Positions 47,831 to 58,651 of a DNA stretch of 64,000 bases are shown piece by piece. Made by a program: the position numbers and the translations under genes. Positions within the stretch are counted from its first letter, which is position 1. Each line of letters opens with the position of its first letter. The notes under the pieces are model-generated. The model made no database searches and had not been told where the DNA came from. It was given only the letters and a program-made list of their open reading frames with translations. The DNA is from Pinus tabuliformis (Eukaryota > Streptophyta > Pinopsida > Pinales > Pinaceae), in assembly GCA_031772625.1 (NCBI GenBank), contig CM062811.1, positions 651,188,871 to 651,252,870 of the forward strand, in the 5' to 3' direction.

Positions 47831-49611
47831 AGAGGTGAAAGATGTTATTAAACATGAAGTCATACCAAAGGAACCTGAGAAGATAGATTTTGAGCTAAAG
47901 GAGGAAGAATTAGACTCTACAACAGAAGAAGAATCAAAAGATGAAGAGCCACAAACTCTAGCTATGAGAAGATCAGTTCGAGAAAGAAGCCAACAAGAAA
48001 GGTATAGTCCATTTGTTTTTTGTTCAAATTTTTCTTTATCTATTACTGATGATGATCCTAGAACAGTCTAGGAAGAAGTAGATTCAGAGATGGAAAGCTT
48101 TGGAAAGAGGCCATGGTTGATGAAATGGCATCTTTGCACAAAAATGAGGCTTGGGATTTGGTGGATTTGTCAGCTAGAAAGAAACCCAATGGAAGCAAAT
48201 CAGTGTTTAAGAAGGAGATAAATGCAAAAGGAAAGGTGGAGAAATACAAAGATCGGTTGGTAGCAAAAGGTTATTCCCAGGTGTCAGAAATCGATTTTAG
48301 TGATATTTTTTTTCCTGTTGCCAAGGTAGCTTCTATTAGATTACTTTTATCTATTGTTGTTTCTTTTTATTTTGAGGTAGAACAAATGGATGTGAAGACA
48401 ACATTTCTTCACAAGGATCTGCAAGAAGAGATCTACATGAAGCAACCTAAAGGCTTTGCGCTAAAGGGTAAAAAAGAACTAGTATGTAGGTTTAAAAAAG
48501 TCTTTGTATGGGTTAAAATAGTCACCATGGATGTGGTATCAGAAATTTGATACATTTATACAGGGACGTGGCTTCACTAGAAGCAAAGAGGATCACTATG
48601 TGTATTTTAAATTAATTGGTAACCATGTTATTTATTTGGTATTGTATGTGGATGATATGTTGTTGATTGTAAATGACAAAGAAATTATCTAGGATTTGAA
48701 GACCCAATTGTCCTCCAAATTCGACATGAAGGATCTCGGTGTTGCAAAATATATTTTGGGCATGAAAATTAAATGAGATCGGGCAAAGAGGAAGCTCTGG
48801 TTAAACTAGAGGAAGTATGTAAAGACAATTTTGCAGAGGTTTAATGCAGGATAGTAAACCGGTGAAGGTTCCTATTCTTGTAGGTGTAAAGTTATCTACT
48901 GAACAATGTCCCAAGACATAGGAAGAGGAAGAGGACATGTCCCATGTTCCATATGCCAGTGCAGTCGGTAGCTTGATGTATGTAATGGTTTGTACTAGAC
49001 CATACATTGCACATGTAGTGAGAGTATTGAGCAGGTTTATGTCAAAACCAAGAAAGGAGCATTGGACAATAGTAAAGCGGGGTTTCATGTATTTGAGTGG
49101 CACTAGTGATTATGGTTTTTACTACAAAGGTAGACCAAGGTTAGACATAGTCTTGGACATTTGTGGCTTTGTTGATGCACACTGCATTGGAGATTTGGAT
49201 CAGAGAAGATCTACAAGTGGGTATCTGTTTAACCTATTTGGAGGTGCAGTCAGTTGGATGAGTAAGAAACAATCTGTAGTGGCACTATCAACTACAGAGG
49301 CAGAATACATGGCAGCCAATCATGCAAGGAAGGAAGCAGTTTGGTTGTAGAGATTGTGTTCAAATATGGGGTTAGTACAGGGAGCTATAAGGATAGACTG
49401 TGACATCCAAAGTGCAATTTTCTTGGCAAAGAACCCTGCTTATCATTCAAAGGTTCAGTATCACTTTGTGAGGGATATGGTTGAGGACAAAAAGGTGTTG
49501 TTGGTAAAGGTGGACACTTTGAAGAATACTGTAGATGCATTGACGAATTCTGTGCATACTGAGAAATTTTCTTGGGGTAGAGAAACAATGGGCACTATAG
49601 GGCTAGAATAA
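47805..49611 (+). pseudogene. copia-3 reverse transcriptase and RNase H
   Basis: An acidic linker (47830-47960) leads to the reverse transcriptase start (EMASLHKNEAWDLVDL, about 48117). DRLVAKGYSQ and EQMDVKTTFLHKDLQEEIYM follow, then a shift near 48540 and the catalytic YVDD (about 48646-48660, WT-like). RNase H (about 48930-49611) keeps Asp in FVDAHCIGDLDQRRSTSGYL and Glu in STTEAEYMA. A TAG at 49348-49350 splits it. The C-terminal HFVRDMVEDKKVLLVKV is present. Beyond about 49611 comes the polypurine tract, then the LTR. Confidence 0.88.
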
Positions 49612-49666
49612 TGACTAAGCTCTCCTGTGATCTCTTGTGTGGAAAAGAAAACAACAAGTGGGAGAA

Positions 49667-50209
49667 TGTTGGGTGTGTGTTATATACTTTCCACAACTAG
49701 CGTCACGCGCAAAGCCTGGGCGTTAGAGGGGACGCGACCAACCCCCCCTTCGTTGCGTTGGGCGTAACCGGGGGGTCACAGGAGGGGCGGAAACCCCCCT
49801 ATCAAGGGGTTTGAGGGGGGCGGTAGCCCCCCTCTACAGGGTCCACGGCAACACCCGAGATTTTTTTTTTTGGACCCTATATTAGGTGGGCAGACCTACC
49901 TATGGTTTTGCGCATGAGTTTTGCACATGGTTATGGGCGTGATGGTTTTCCGCCCATGCTATCTTGTAGATCCAGTCAAGGGAACTATGGTTATGTTCTA
50001 ATACAGGGTTAATGGATGCTTCAACATGTATATATATGTATTGTAACATTGAAAGGAATATAATGAAAAATCAATCTGGTAGTCTCAGTTTTTGGATCTA
50101 GGGGAAATTCTGTGTATATATGTTTTATGCTTTATGCTCTTGCCATTATTTATTTTATGTTTTTAAGAATTCGTTTGTAGGTAATTTCTATACAGGGTTA
50201 AAAACTACA
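49667..50209 (+). repeat. copia-3 3' LTR
   Basis: 543 bp, TGTTGGGTGTG...GGTTAAAAACTACA. The G/C-run block is shorter than in the 5' LTR, which accounts for most of the length difference. Confidence 0.88.
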
Positions 50210-50720
50210 TTGTGGAAGTGCTAGGATATCGAGAAATGAGTGAGATGGATATTCATGACTCAATATACATTCTTGTTGGTGCTTCGTATGCACTTGTTCC
50301 TGCTTATCCATACACTAAAGCATTTATTTATGTTTGTTTGAGGAGAAAGAAGATGGTAACCAAAAAGAATTTCCGGTAATTAGGGGACTTTTTAGGTTCC
50401 GAACGATTGTTCTGCAAAGAGAGTAGGCATAGAATCCCTCCAATGAAAATAACTGTGATGTAATTTTAGTTAATGCTTTATGGAAATTATTTGCAAATAA
50501 TTCCTTCCCAAATATTTCTGGAGGAATCCGAGAGTTTATAGAATTAAAAAAGTGAACCATGTCTCCTGTGGAATATTGGAAAGGCCCCAATGGCTTTTGT
50601 TGCAATAGATGTGTGTGGGTATAATGAGCAGATTGACTGGTTGTTCAATGGAGACCCAAATGCTTCGTCATACTATATTGCTGGAGGCAGAACCATGAGG
50701 AAGAGTTGAATTATCTGGTG
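50210..50720 (+). pseudogene. Coding-like sequence, downstream part, split by copia-3
   Basis: Starts at the copia-3 3' end with an open frame from about 50212 (EVLGYREMSEMDIHDSIYIL, then LVGASYALVPAYPYTKAF). A shift near 50320 gives FEEKEDGNQKEFPVIRGLFR up to about 50420. After two stops it reads NALWKLFANNSFPNISGGIR and SPVEYWKGPNGFCCNRC to about 50615. Texture and order suggest one gene decayed by small indels. The family is unknown to me. GTAATT at 50376 could also be a splice donor. Read with 44410-44990 as the same locus. Confidence 0.45.
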
Positions 50721-52493
50721 AGATTTTGGGTTCAAATCAGTGGATTTGACAACATTTTTCTCTTTTTTTAAACCTTGTTTATGTTGTGAAAAAATATTCT
50801 TCTCATGGGGTTTCAAGTCTAGATTTTTACAAGCAATGTCGGTTGGGAATCAATTCAAAAGATTAATATTTATCTTAGTGGCCACCAATTCCCGTGAAGA
50901 TGTAATTTTAAAAGCTCCATCTCAATCATAATTGTATTACTCATAACCAAATTGTGCTACCCCATATTTCAGTTTTGGGAAGGGGATATTGTGGCTATCA
51001 GGTTGCTAACATGATACAACATTAAGAAAATCATTGAATTTTGACTCCATTTATTCGCCTTTCATGCAAAAATTCATGTAATCCATTTATGTATAAGGGA
51101 TGCCTCAATAGTAATTGAAATAAAGAAATTTGGCCACTTTTGGATAGGGTTTAGTTATAGTAAAAGTCAAATAGATCATTGTTTGAGTCAAGTTGTTAAT
51201 AAACTGATTTGCATATATGCATACATTTTTCTGCCTTCACAGGATCTTTTTTATTTCTCTATGAGAGTTGAATGATACTACCCCGAGGTGAGAATCAACA
51301 ACAATTTCTCCTGAGAACTATATGATTTTGATATGGAATTTCCAGGAACAAGCAGAGAATTCTTTGGCCAAAAAAAGGTTGTGTTTTGGAAGAAGTTTGG
51401 ATTCAGCAAACTGATATTAGTATTTATGGGACAAGCAAAAGGGGGACCCGTTGTGTCATGTTGGAGAATTTCTCAATTTTCTTAGAAGGTCAGAAGATGG
51501 ACTGCTCTATTCTTTGAGGAGTGTAGACTCACCATCTCCTTTTCATCGATGGCTTCCATTGGTACACCCATGGAGCTTTCATTCTGATCTAGTGCGAACT
51601 TCTCAACACTTGTGTCTAAACTTCTTCTACTATCTAAACTGACAGAAAATCGATTGTAAATGTCTTACTCTTGATACAATTGTCACTCCATCAAATAACA
51701 CGCTGTTGAAATTTCCATTGCATATACTCAATGTTAATGTATCATTGTTGCACCCGTCATGTATCATGTATCGACATAAAATGGAGCCACCCTCCAACAA
51801 GCGTAATAGTAACAAGGCGAATGGTGTAACACAGTTTGACAGATGTCACCGATTGTAACAAAAGGGAAGTTGAAGCACCACTGCACAGAACCAGACATAT
51901 GGCGAACAGTTCCAAGGCGGAAAATTGACTGAAACCTGTGATGCATAACAATGGTTGAAACCCTGCGTTGCGTAATAATGGGCTGCAAAATCGGTATCGA
52001 AACCAACCATTCCATATCAACGGCTGGAAGTGTCAGACATGATCGAACAGGTCAGGGTAAAAGGGTCGACAAAGGTTAGCCTAGCCATTTTAAAAAAGGA
52101 ACGCCTATCGGCGTAATTAAAATATATGTGTGTGTGTGTGTGTTTATTGTAATGTAATTATTTAATTTGTAAGGGATGAGATAAATATTGGATAAAACAT
52201 ATTATAATTTCTCCAATATTTTTCTCCACCCCATCATGAATAATAAAAAAAATTTATCATGTTAATATTGTTATATTGGATTAATGTGGTTATGGTGGTC
52301 TTGAGACTTAGAATTGAGCATTTACATGGTATATGAGCCCATGATTGTGGATACACGTCAAACTTGGATAATAATAGACAAAAATGGTAGAGAGAGAGAA
52401 ATGATATTTTCTTGGAAAACAAAAAAAATTAACAGGGGTGTCAATAGAGGGGTGCTATAAAGTTATTAGGGAGGTGTTACACTTAGTTTTTCC
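50721..52493. other. Mostly unassigned spacer
   Basis: A plus-strand frame near 51420-51642 (with GDPLCHVGEFLNFLRRSEDG) could be a coding relic, but has no recognised domain. Positions 51760-52080 are more GC-rich. (TG)n lies at about 52129-52142. Otherwise nothing is supported. Confidence 0.4.
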
Positions 52494-52838
52494 CTAGATA
52501 TTCAATTAATTATGCCCATTTATATCAAAGTTCTAATCACCCGTTTAAATATTATATAATATAATTTGTCATATACTAGTGTGTGAGTTGCAAGTGTTGG
52601 ATCATATTCATGAAAAAATAGTAGTTTCCATTTGCAAGTGAGAGTTGAGAAGAATTTCCCATCCACACTCATAATAAGTCATGCATGTTATATGTTTTTT
52701 TCATATGAAAATTATACATTACATGTTTGTTTTTATACGATAAATGATGCATTACCAACCTTTTTTATTTCATATGAAAAATGATGCTTTTGTTGCATAG
52801 CTTCATTTATAATATCACACTTATGAAGCTAATAAAAT
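52494..52838 (+). repeat. Dispersed repeat, copy A (pair with 60532-60868)
   Basis: About 340 bp alignable along its length with 60532-60868. Shared words include CATTTATATCAAAG, TTTAAATATTATATAATATA and CCACACTCATAATAAGTCAT. Non-coding. Confidence 0.88.
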
Positions 52839-52851
52839 AAACATTAATATA
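52839..52851 (+). repeat. Target duplication AAACATTAATATA, left
   Basis: Same 13 bp as 58073-58085, flanking the poly(A)-tailed insertion. Confidence 0.8.
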
Positions 52852-52864
52852 CCCCCGATTGGGG

Positions 52865-52875
52865 TGGCAGAGTGG
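52865..52875 (+). promoter_or_regulatory. Pol III A-box-like element
   Basis: TGGCAGAGTGG fits the A-box consensus TGGCNNAGTGG and lies 14 bp from the element's 5' end. No clear B box at the normal distance. Confidence 0.45.
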
Positions 52876-53131
52876 TTAATCAAAATAATTATGGAACGGA
52901 GGCCAGGAGGCGAAAGGACTGCCTACCACTGCCCACACGATTATACCGCAGGGTGTGGAGTCCTGCATGTCTGCAGTGACGTCAGAAGGGAGAAGTGGCA
53001 TTAGGTATGTAGGCAAGAGGAGTGGTGGTGAGGACGGCGGCGTAAGGTGGATGGGACGGCAGGTAGGTAAGGCAAAGTATGAGAGGAAGCGTAGAGAAGG
53101 GAGGATAGCTAGATTGTAGGGTAGCGAGAGA

Positions 53132-54350
53132 ATGAGAGTAGAGGACCAGCCATACTCGCATTCAGCAAGCAGGCATAGAAACCACGGGTACGTTAACTGT
53201 TTTCTTTCTGTAATTCATGAAGGAAAGTCCAGTATGCCGAGTGGGGGAAGAAATTTGTGCCAGGTGGGGAAAGAAATACCACAGGGAGAGGTTATGATGC
53301 GCAGAAAGAGCAAAATAAGTGAGGAAGAGTGGCCCTGTAGCTTTGCGTTGATGCTGGCCAGGCTTGAGGGCATAGAAGCTAATAGGGAGTGGCACATTTT
53401 TATCAGGGCTAAGGCTAGCGAGGCTAGAGAGGATTTTATGTAGGAGGAATGGAGGACTGAGGGTCCGGAGAATTTACTCAGGCCGAATTTCTGGGTAGAT
53501 AGGGGGAGCTATGACAGCAGAGAAGAGCAAGCCTGGGAGGGGAAGCTGGGTAGGAAGCTAAGCAAGGAATGGGTGACATGCAGAGGAGGTAGTGCTGCGA
53601 GGAGAGGGAGTGGCGATGGCAAGCAAGGCAAGGGGAGGGAGGAGAGTCTCAGCGCGAAGCTCCCTTTGTTTGCTCTACCGGGGTCGCACAGGGAATGGGT
53701 TAATCTGAGGGACCTCAACGTGGGAGGAAGGGACAGTGGAGGAGAGACAGAGACTAAGGGTCTGACCGAGAGGCAGGTCGGGGTGAGCAGGGAAAATGTG
53801 AAACCCACCCCTGGTCCACTTGAATGTCTGGGAGCAACGGAGTGCGGGTAGAGGGGAGGTAGTGACGGAGAATAGAAACCCCACGAGGCAATTGGCATTT
53901 GGAGTGGTAATGGCTATTTTATCCTGACATTGAACTGTGATCACTATGAATAGGTAGTAGACACCGGCGACATGGTGCGTCCATCCAAAGGAAGAGGTCG
54001 CGGAGGACGAGGAAAATCTGGTCCTCATTCAAAGGACATGGGAACCTTGGAATAGAGGCAAGGAAGAAGACCCATGGACGAGACTTTCAGGGCGGCATCA
54101 AAAGCATACAAGGAAGGGATGGATGCAGGGATCCGAAAAATTATAGAAGAAATGGAGGAAAGTGTTAGAGCCTGGATCAACCTCAGGTTGAAGGGAGGCA
54201 ATCCTAGGGTAACTACAAACCACGCTCAACCTGTTAGCTAGCCCTACCAGGTCGGGAGAGGGCTCTCTCCTTGTCAATATCAGTGAGGATGGTTGCAATT
54301 ATGTCTTGAGATGACTGAAATGAATGCTGATTTTAGGCTAGGTATAGTAG
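53132..54350 (+). pseudogene. ORF1-like frame with amber stops
   Basis: One frame can be followed for about 400 codons. Stops at about 53441, 53849, 53873, 53951, 54052 and 54239 are all TAG; a TGA lies at about 54288. The product is basic and Gly/Arg/Glu-rich. It has KISEEEWPCSFALMLARLEG near the start, an RGG-type segment MVRPSKGRGRGGRGKSG (53972 on), and a helical stretch AGIRKIIEEMEESVRAWINL (about 54125-54185). RGG boxes and coiled coils fit a gag/ORF1 RNA-binding protein. The family was not identified. It is the first gene of the 52852-58072 insertion. Uniform TAG stops suggest CAG-to-TAG decay at methylated CHG sites. Confidence 0.5.
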
Positions 54351-55171
54351 ATTAGGGTTTCTGGTTTGATTTTTAGGTTTTGGTTGCTGGATCAATTGGA
54401 GAAGGCAGATTGGGTCCGGGAAATCAACTCAGGGATACAGTCATGTTCTGTGGGGTGAGGTAGACAAGGGTTTATGTACTAGAAATGGATTTGAGATGGT
54501 AGTTTAAGATAGCTGAGGAGTTGAGGAGGGCATAAAGAAACTATGAGTCCTCTTCAAACAGTTGAAAACATTGAAAACCAAATGCATTCCCAAGACAAAG
54601 CACAACAGTGTATTTTGCCTATTCACCTTGATTCATTTAGTTTTAGAAGAGAAAGATAGATTTGGATACATATAAAACATAAGAAAAACTCATTACAAAG
54701 AAGAAACAATACATAAACTCACTGTCACAAGAATCCCACAAAAATAGCTGTGAAACCTGGTTTTATTCCTTGCCAAACTGCTGTAGAGATATACAATAGA
54801 GTTCAGAGCTTCCACAAGAGTCCAACCTTTACAAATGACTGAAAAAGTACATAATATAGGCAAGCAAACAACTCATGCTAGCTATCAGGGGTCGAAACCA
54901 TGAGAAGAGGAGTGGTTTCAACCATATCTAAACTAGGAACACAAAAGTAGGCAGTGGAACAGCTTGCCTCTAAAACTTAGGAAACCAATTCATTCATCAT
55001 CAAAACCACTTGAAACTTGACATATCTACCCTATGAGGTATTTTTCATCCATATTTACATCAAATTCATCATTTAGCATGCATAAATTTACCAAGGAATG
55101 AGGAAAAAGTCGATTTCCAAGAAAACTAGGAAGAAACTGGAAATTTAGGTAAAACTGGCAAAATCAGTTTA

Positions 55172-56645
55172 ATGTGCAGCGCCAAAAATTTAATGCGCGA
55201 CACCTTTTCAGGGCCAGTTTTGGAGGCCTTCCCGGTGTCCAAATCAGGTGCAAGTTGGCTTGTTGGAAAGCCCTACCTGTCTAGTTTTTGGAACAATTTG
55301 ATTTTTTTGATTTGGAGCTCATTTTCCCCTCCAAAATTTGATTCTCCCAAGACTTCTTCCTGTGTGGCAAAAAAGTGGCAGAGAGGGCACTTTTTGGGTG
55401 TTTTTTGCCCTTTTGGTGACCAAGACCTTGTCGAAAATTTGTCAATATTTCTGAGTTGACTTATTTTTCCATGCTGATTCCAAATATGTAAGCCATTTTG
55501 CAAGATGATGTCCCCATCAAAAGCGCAACGCTAGTGGCGTTGCGCACCTATTGGAAAAAACATGTTTTTCTAATTTCAAAATTCATAAATGAAAAAATTG
55601 CTCAAAATTTCTTGAAATTTGGCATGAGGGATCCTTGTTAGGTGCTTTGTTGAGCCAATGATGATTCAGCCAATATTTGAGTTTATCTTGCTCTTTCTTG
55701 TTCCTCAAAACTCTTCTTAGTTTGGCTTTTAGCCTCTTTGTCCTTGCATTGCAAATCTTGTTCCGTGTTAGGTAGTGGTAGGCCATGTGGCAAAGCATAT
55801 TTTTCTCTTTGTTTTCCTTTTCAAGAAGCCTCTCCAAGTGCATATTCACCTTCTCCAACAAATATTCCCGGTCATTCTCTTGTTCAATGGAGGTCAACTA
55901 ACCCTTTGCCCTCTTGTACCTTTGCCGGTTTTCTTTGATGATTTGCAGCTCCATGAGTTCTTGTTTGTCGGTAAGCTGTTTGTTTTCTTGCTCAAGGTAT
56001 TTAATGATCCATTTAGCTCTCTTAAGGTTAACTGATAAGGCTTGTATTTCAGCCTCCTTCTCTTTGATAATCATGTCCTTGATTCTTGAGCCTTGAGAGC
56101 CCAAGTCAATGTCATCCTCCTTGGATTTTTATAATGCTATAAGTGATGTAAGATGAAGGATGATAGTGATAACAAGATGAGTATGAAGAGATTTTAGAAG
56201 TACAAGGTAAGTGAGGTGTATGAGGATGTGAATGCTTGAGGAAGTAGGAATTTGGGGTTCTTTAGGGGAATGAGGGGAGTGAATTTTGATGACTGAGGGA
56301 TAGGGAATGGGATTTGGAAAACTCAATATTAATGGAGTAAGAGAGAAGAGAAAATGACCTTTGATAACTTGTGAGAGGTGATTTAGCAATTAGTTAGGGT
56401 TTGTGTTTAACATTTAGCTAGGGTTTGCTCTAAAGGAAGCCAAACACACTCAAGCAACCAAGCATAACTCTTCTTAGCAAGGAGGAATGATATACTTACT
56501 TGAAACAGGCATCAATTGGTTTTTTAGGAATTTTGGAGGCGATTTGAGGTGATTCGGGCTTCTCCAACAGGTGCGCAGCGCTCACTAACAAGTGCGCAAC
56601 GCCATTTTAATGCGCAGCGCCAGGGAAACAATGTGCAGCGCTAGC
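55172..56645 (+). repeat. Scattered TGCGCARCGC motifs and a 9-bp palindrome
   Basis: TGCGCAGCGC/TGCGCAACGC/TGTGCAGCGC occur at 56572, 56593, 56611, 56632 and 55173, all in the same orientation. A perfect hairpin GCGCAACGC-TAGTG-GCGTTGCGC lies at 55523-55545. These are CpG-rich islands in AT-rich DNA flanking the minus-strand coiled-coil frame. Confidence 0.7.
55583..56140 (-). pseudogene. Minus-strand coiled-coil ORF, one internal stop
   Basis: An open minus-strand frame enters at about 56140 (SKEDDIDLGSQGSRIKDM), runs to TAG at 55898-55900 and continues in the same frame to 55583, about 185 codons in all. It is very rich in Lys, Glu, Gln and Leu with heptads (LKRAKWIIKYLEQENKQL), so a long coiled coil is expected. 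A basic region follows (RTKRLKAKLRRVLRNKKEQD). Similar coiled-coil ORFs accompany some plant gypsy elements, but I cannot assign the lineage. Opposite in strand to the surrounding retroposon, so probably a nested fragment. Confidence 0.5.
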
Positions 56646-57023
56646 AAATATTTGCCAAATTTCCTATGTTTTCCTCCCTTGGCTCAAAATCGCATTTTCA
56701 ATTCTCCTTAGCTCTCCAATTCAACAAGGAATGAATAAAACATATGAATTGGCCTTTTATACTTTTCCTCTTTTGATTTTTCATTAACCAAAACCCACTT
56801 TTCTATAGTTTTGATAGCTTTTTCAAAATGGTCTGTTTTGCTAATATCTGACTTTTTGCCTTTTTGCAGGTGGACTGATTTTCATCATATTGACTTTTTG
56901 CAGTGGCAAGAGTTGGCATTGTTGCCAGGTCACCAGGAACAGCTTGTGAAAAAATTATTACATATAGGAACTATAAAATTACATAATTTACATGAAATGA
57001 AACCATTAAGTACAAATGCTTTG

Positions 57024-57054
57024 TTTCACCTCAAAACAGAGTTTTGAGGTGAAA
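57024..57054. repeat. Perfect 14-bp palindrome with 3-nt loop
   Basis: TTTCACCTCAAAAC-AGA-GTTTTGAGGTGAAA. A strong hairpin on either strand. It lacks a following T-run, and I see no gene ending here. Confidence 0.85.
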
Positions 57055-57344
57055 GAGCTTTATTTCAGCATATTAGAAGTAAAATCATGACTATATGAAC
57101 CTTTTTATCCTCCTCATGTGCCTGTTGACCCTTTTATTCATTTCTGAATGACCATGATGACAAACCCTAAGACCTAGTGAAACTAAACCCTAAGACTGGT
57201 TTTTATAAATGAAATGAACTGAAATGACTATGAATGACTGAAAAGAGGTTTGAACAAGCCAACAGGTATATGACATGAGGGAAACTGAAATGAAACCACT
57301 ACCATCAGTTGATCCATGACCTAATGGAATGCAGCTGATTGAAT

Positions 57345-57640
57345 GAGACACCTAACATGCATGCAAAAAGAACAATTTTGATTGCTGATGGCAGTGTGAA
57401 GATACTGACACTAACAGAAATAATTATGGAAGAGGATTCTAAGGATGAAATGGAGGAATGGAAAGACCACATTCTAGATCCCAGGAACACCAGAGGGAGA
57501 CTATCCCAATTCAAATAGACCCTACATTTGTATTGGCTCATGAAAAGACTGGTAGGAAAAGCAATGGAACAAGTTTCCATGGGGATGGCTCTGATCATCA
57601 GAGACATGCTAGACTATAAAAAGGACCTGCAAACTATCTA
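57345..57640 (+). pseudogene. Plus-strand coding relic near the retroposon 3' end
   Basis: From about 57340 one frame reads KRTILIADGSVKILTLTEII, then a Glu-rich stretch (MEEDSKDEMEEWKDHILDP) and, after one TAG at about 57517, LVGKAMEQVSMGMALIIRDM to TAG at about 57639. The composition is protein-like. No family recognised. About 430 bp of non-coding sequence with TATAAATAGAAAATGAGG then leads to the poly(A). Confidence 0.4.
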
Positions 57641-58072
57641 GTTCCAGCTCTGCAAGTAGAACATAAGATTGGACGGTATACAATGACACATTTCATGTAT
57701 TATTGAAATGACACTAGCACCTGGAGATTCCGCTAAAGATCCAACAACAGTTGAGTCAAAACCAGAAGACCTCAAAGAATAGTTGAGCACAATGATAGCT
57801 TAGGTTTTTGATTTTTTAGTGGCTAGCTTTCTTTTACATGCATGCTTATGGGATCTAAGACTATAGACTGGTTTTTAAATAGTTATGTATACATTGCTTG
57901 GGTAGAAACACTGATAATTTATCGTTTTTGGATGGCTTACAATATGCATAGGTGGCCAACAAACTTGGTTTCCCAATGGGAAAGTTGAGGCCACCTATTA
58001 ACTATATGTGGTTTCAGTTTGCTTTCATATAAATAGAAAATGAGGCTCTACCTAAGCTTACAAAAAAAAAAA

Positions 58073-58085
58073 AAACATTAATATA
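58073..58085 (+). repeat. Target duplication AAACATTAATATA, right
   Basis: Directly follows the poly(A). Identical to 52839-52851. Confidence 0.8.
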
Positions 58086-58651
58086 ATCATTTTATTGATC
58101 TTGTACTCTTGTAATACTACTTAGAGATATGCAATTAGCTAGATTTTTCTCTCGAATGAATTCTTTAACAAAACTAGGTTAGTGAATATGATATATATCT
58201 CTTCTTACCTACTTATAGAATTTTCCTCCAACATGAATCATTAATGTTATAGTCTAAGCAATGACAAATTTTCTAATAGGAATTATAATTATTAAATTTT
58301 ATCAATTTTATTAGATCTTCATTTTAAATTACAAGTTAAACCAATTATAATTACCTAAAATTTATCAATCCTATTAGATCTTGGTGTTGAATTCATGGTC
58401 AAGCTTAATATAGCTAAATGTGTCTCTTTCGACATAGGATTTTAGCATTCAACAACTCTCTAAACCATTTTTGCTTTCATTCTTATAACTAACTATGATG
58501 GTTTGGTAATTTTTGATGTTATATAATGATTTCTTTGATATATAAATTTTGTAACATGATGATGATTTCCTTGTTACATTGCATAAATTTTGATGATTTC
58601 CTTGTAACATGATGATGATTTCCTTGTTAGTTTTTTTTCTCAAACAATTTA
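58086..58651. other. AT-rich spacer with short repeats
   Basis: ATGATGATTTCCTTGTTA occurs twice near 58557 and 58612. A 64-bp-spaced diverged pair around ATTAGATCTT lies at about 58310-58380. No gene. Confidence 0.55.

Larger units (their letters stand above)
44996..50209 (+). mobile_element. Ty1/copia element copia-3, both LTRs, inactive
   Basis: About 5.2 kb: 5' LTR (44996-45578), decayed PBS (TTTGGTATGGG, 45579 on), gag from ATG 45701, protease, integrase, reverse transcriptase (YVDD), RNase H, polypurine tract AAGTGGGAGAA (49656-49666) and 3' LTR (49667-50209). At least ten stops or shifts break pol. The LTRs differ by several indels, so the element is old. Target duplication is not clear (flanks TATTG and TTGTG). 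Same family as copia-1. Confidence 0.92.
52852..58072 (+). mobile_element. Poly(A)-tailed retroposon, 5.2 kb, chimeric, no RT seen
   Basis: Flanked by a 13-bp target duplication and ending in a poly(A) of at least 13 at 58062-58074, so it was made by target-primed reverse transcription. The 5' end has an exact Pol III A-box consensus, TGGCAGAGTGG (52865-52875), followed by GTTAA as in tRNA-Ser/Leu. 52.9-54.4 kb is GC-rich with a plus-strand ORF1-like frame. 54.5-57.2 kb carries a minus-strand coiled-coil ORF and GCGC-rich motifs of other origin. 57.35-57.64 kb is again plus-strand coding-like. No endonuclease or RT motif is seen. Likely a LINE that lost ORF2 and carries a nested insertion. 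Confidence 0.7.

Noticed and set aside
44991..50214. A clean 5-bp target duplication for copia-3
   Set aside because: TATTG and TTGTG do not match well, and the 5' LTR start is shifted by a small deletion, so I leave it unresolved.
53509..54028. Minus-strand frames of 117-129 codons
   Set aside because: Shadows of the GC-rich plus-strand ORF1-like frame; Pro/Ser/Leu-rich without a domain.
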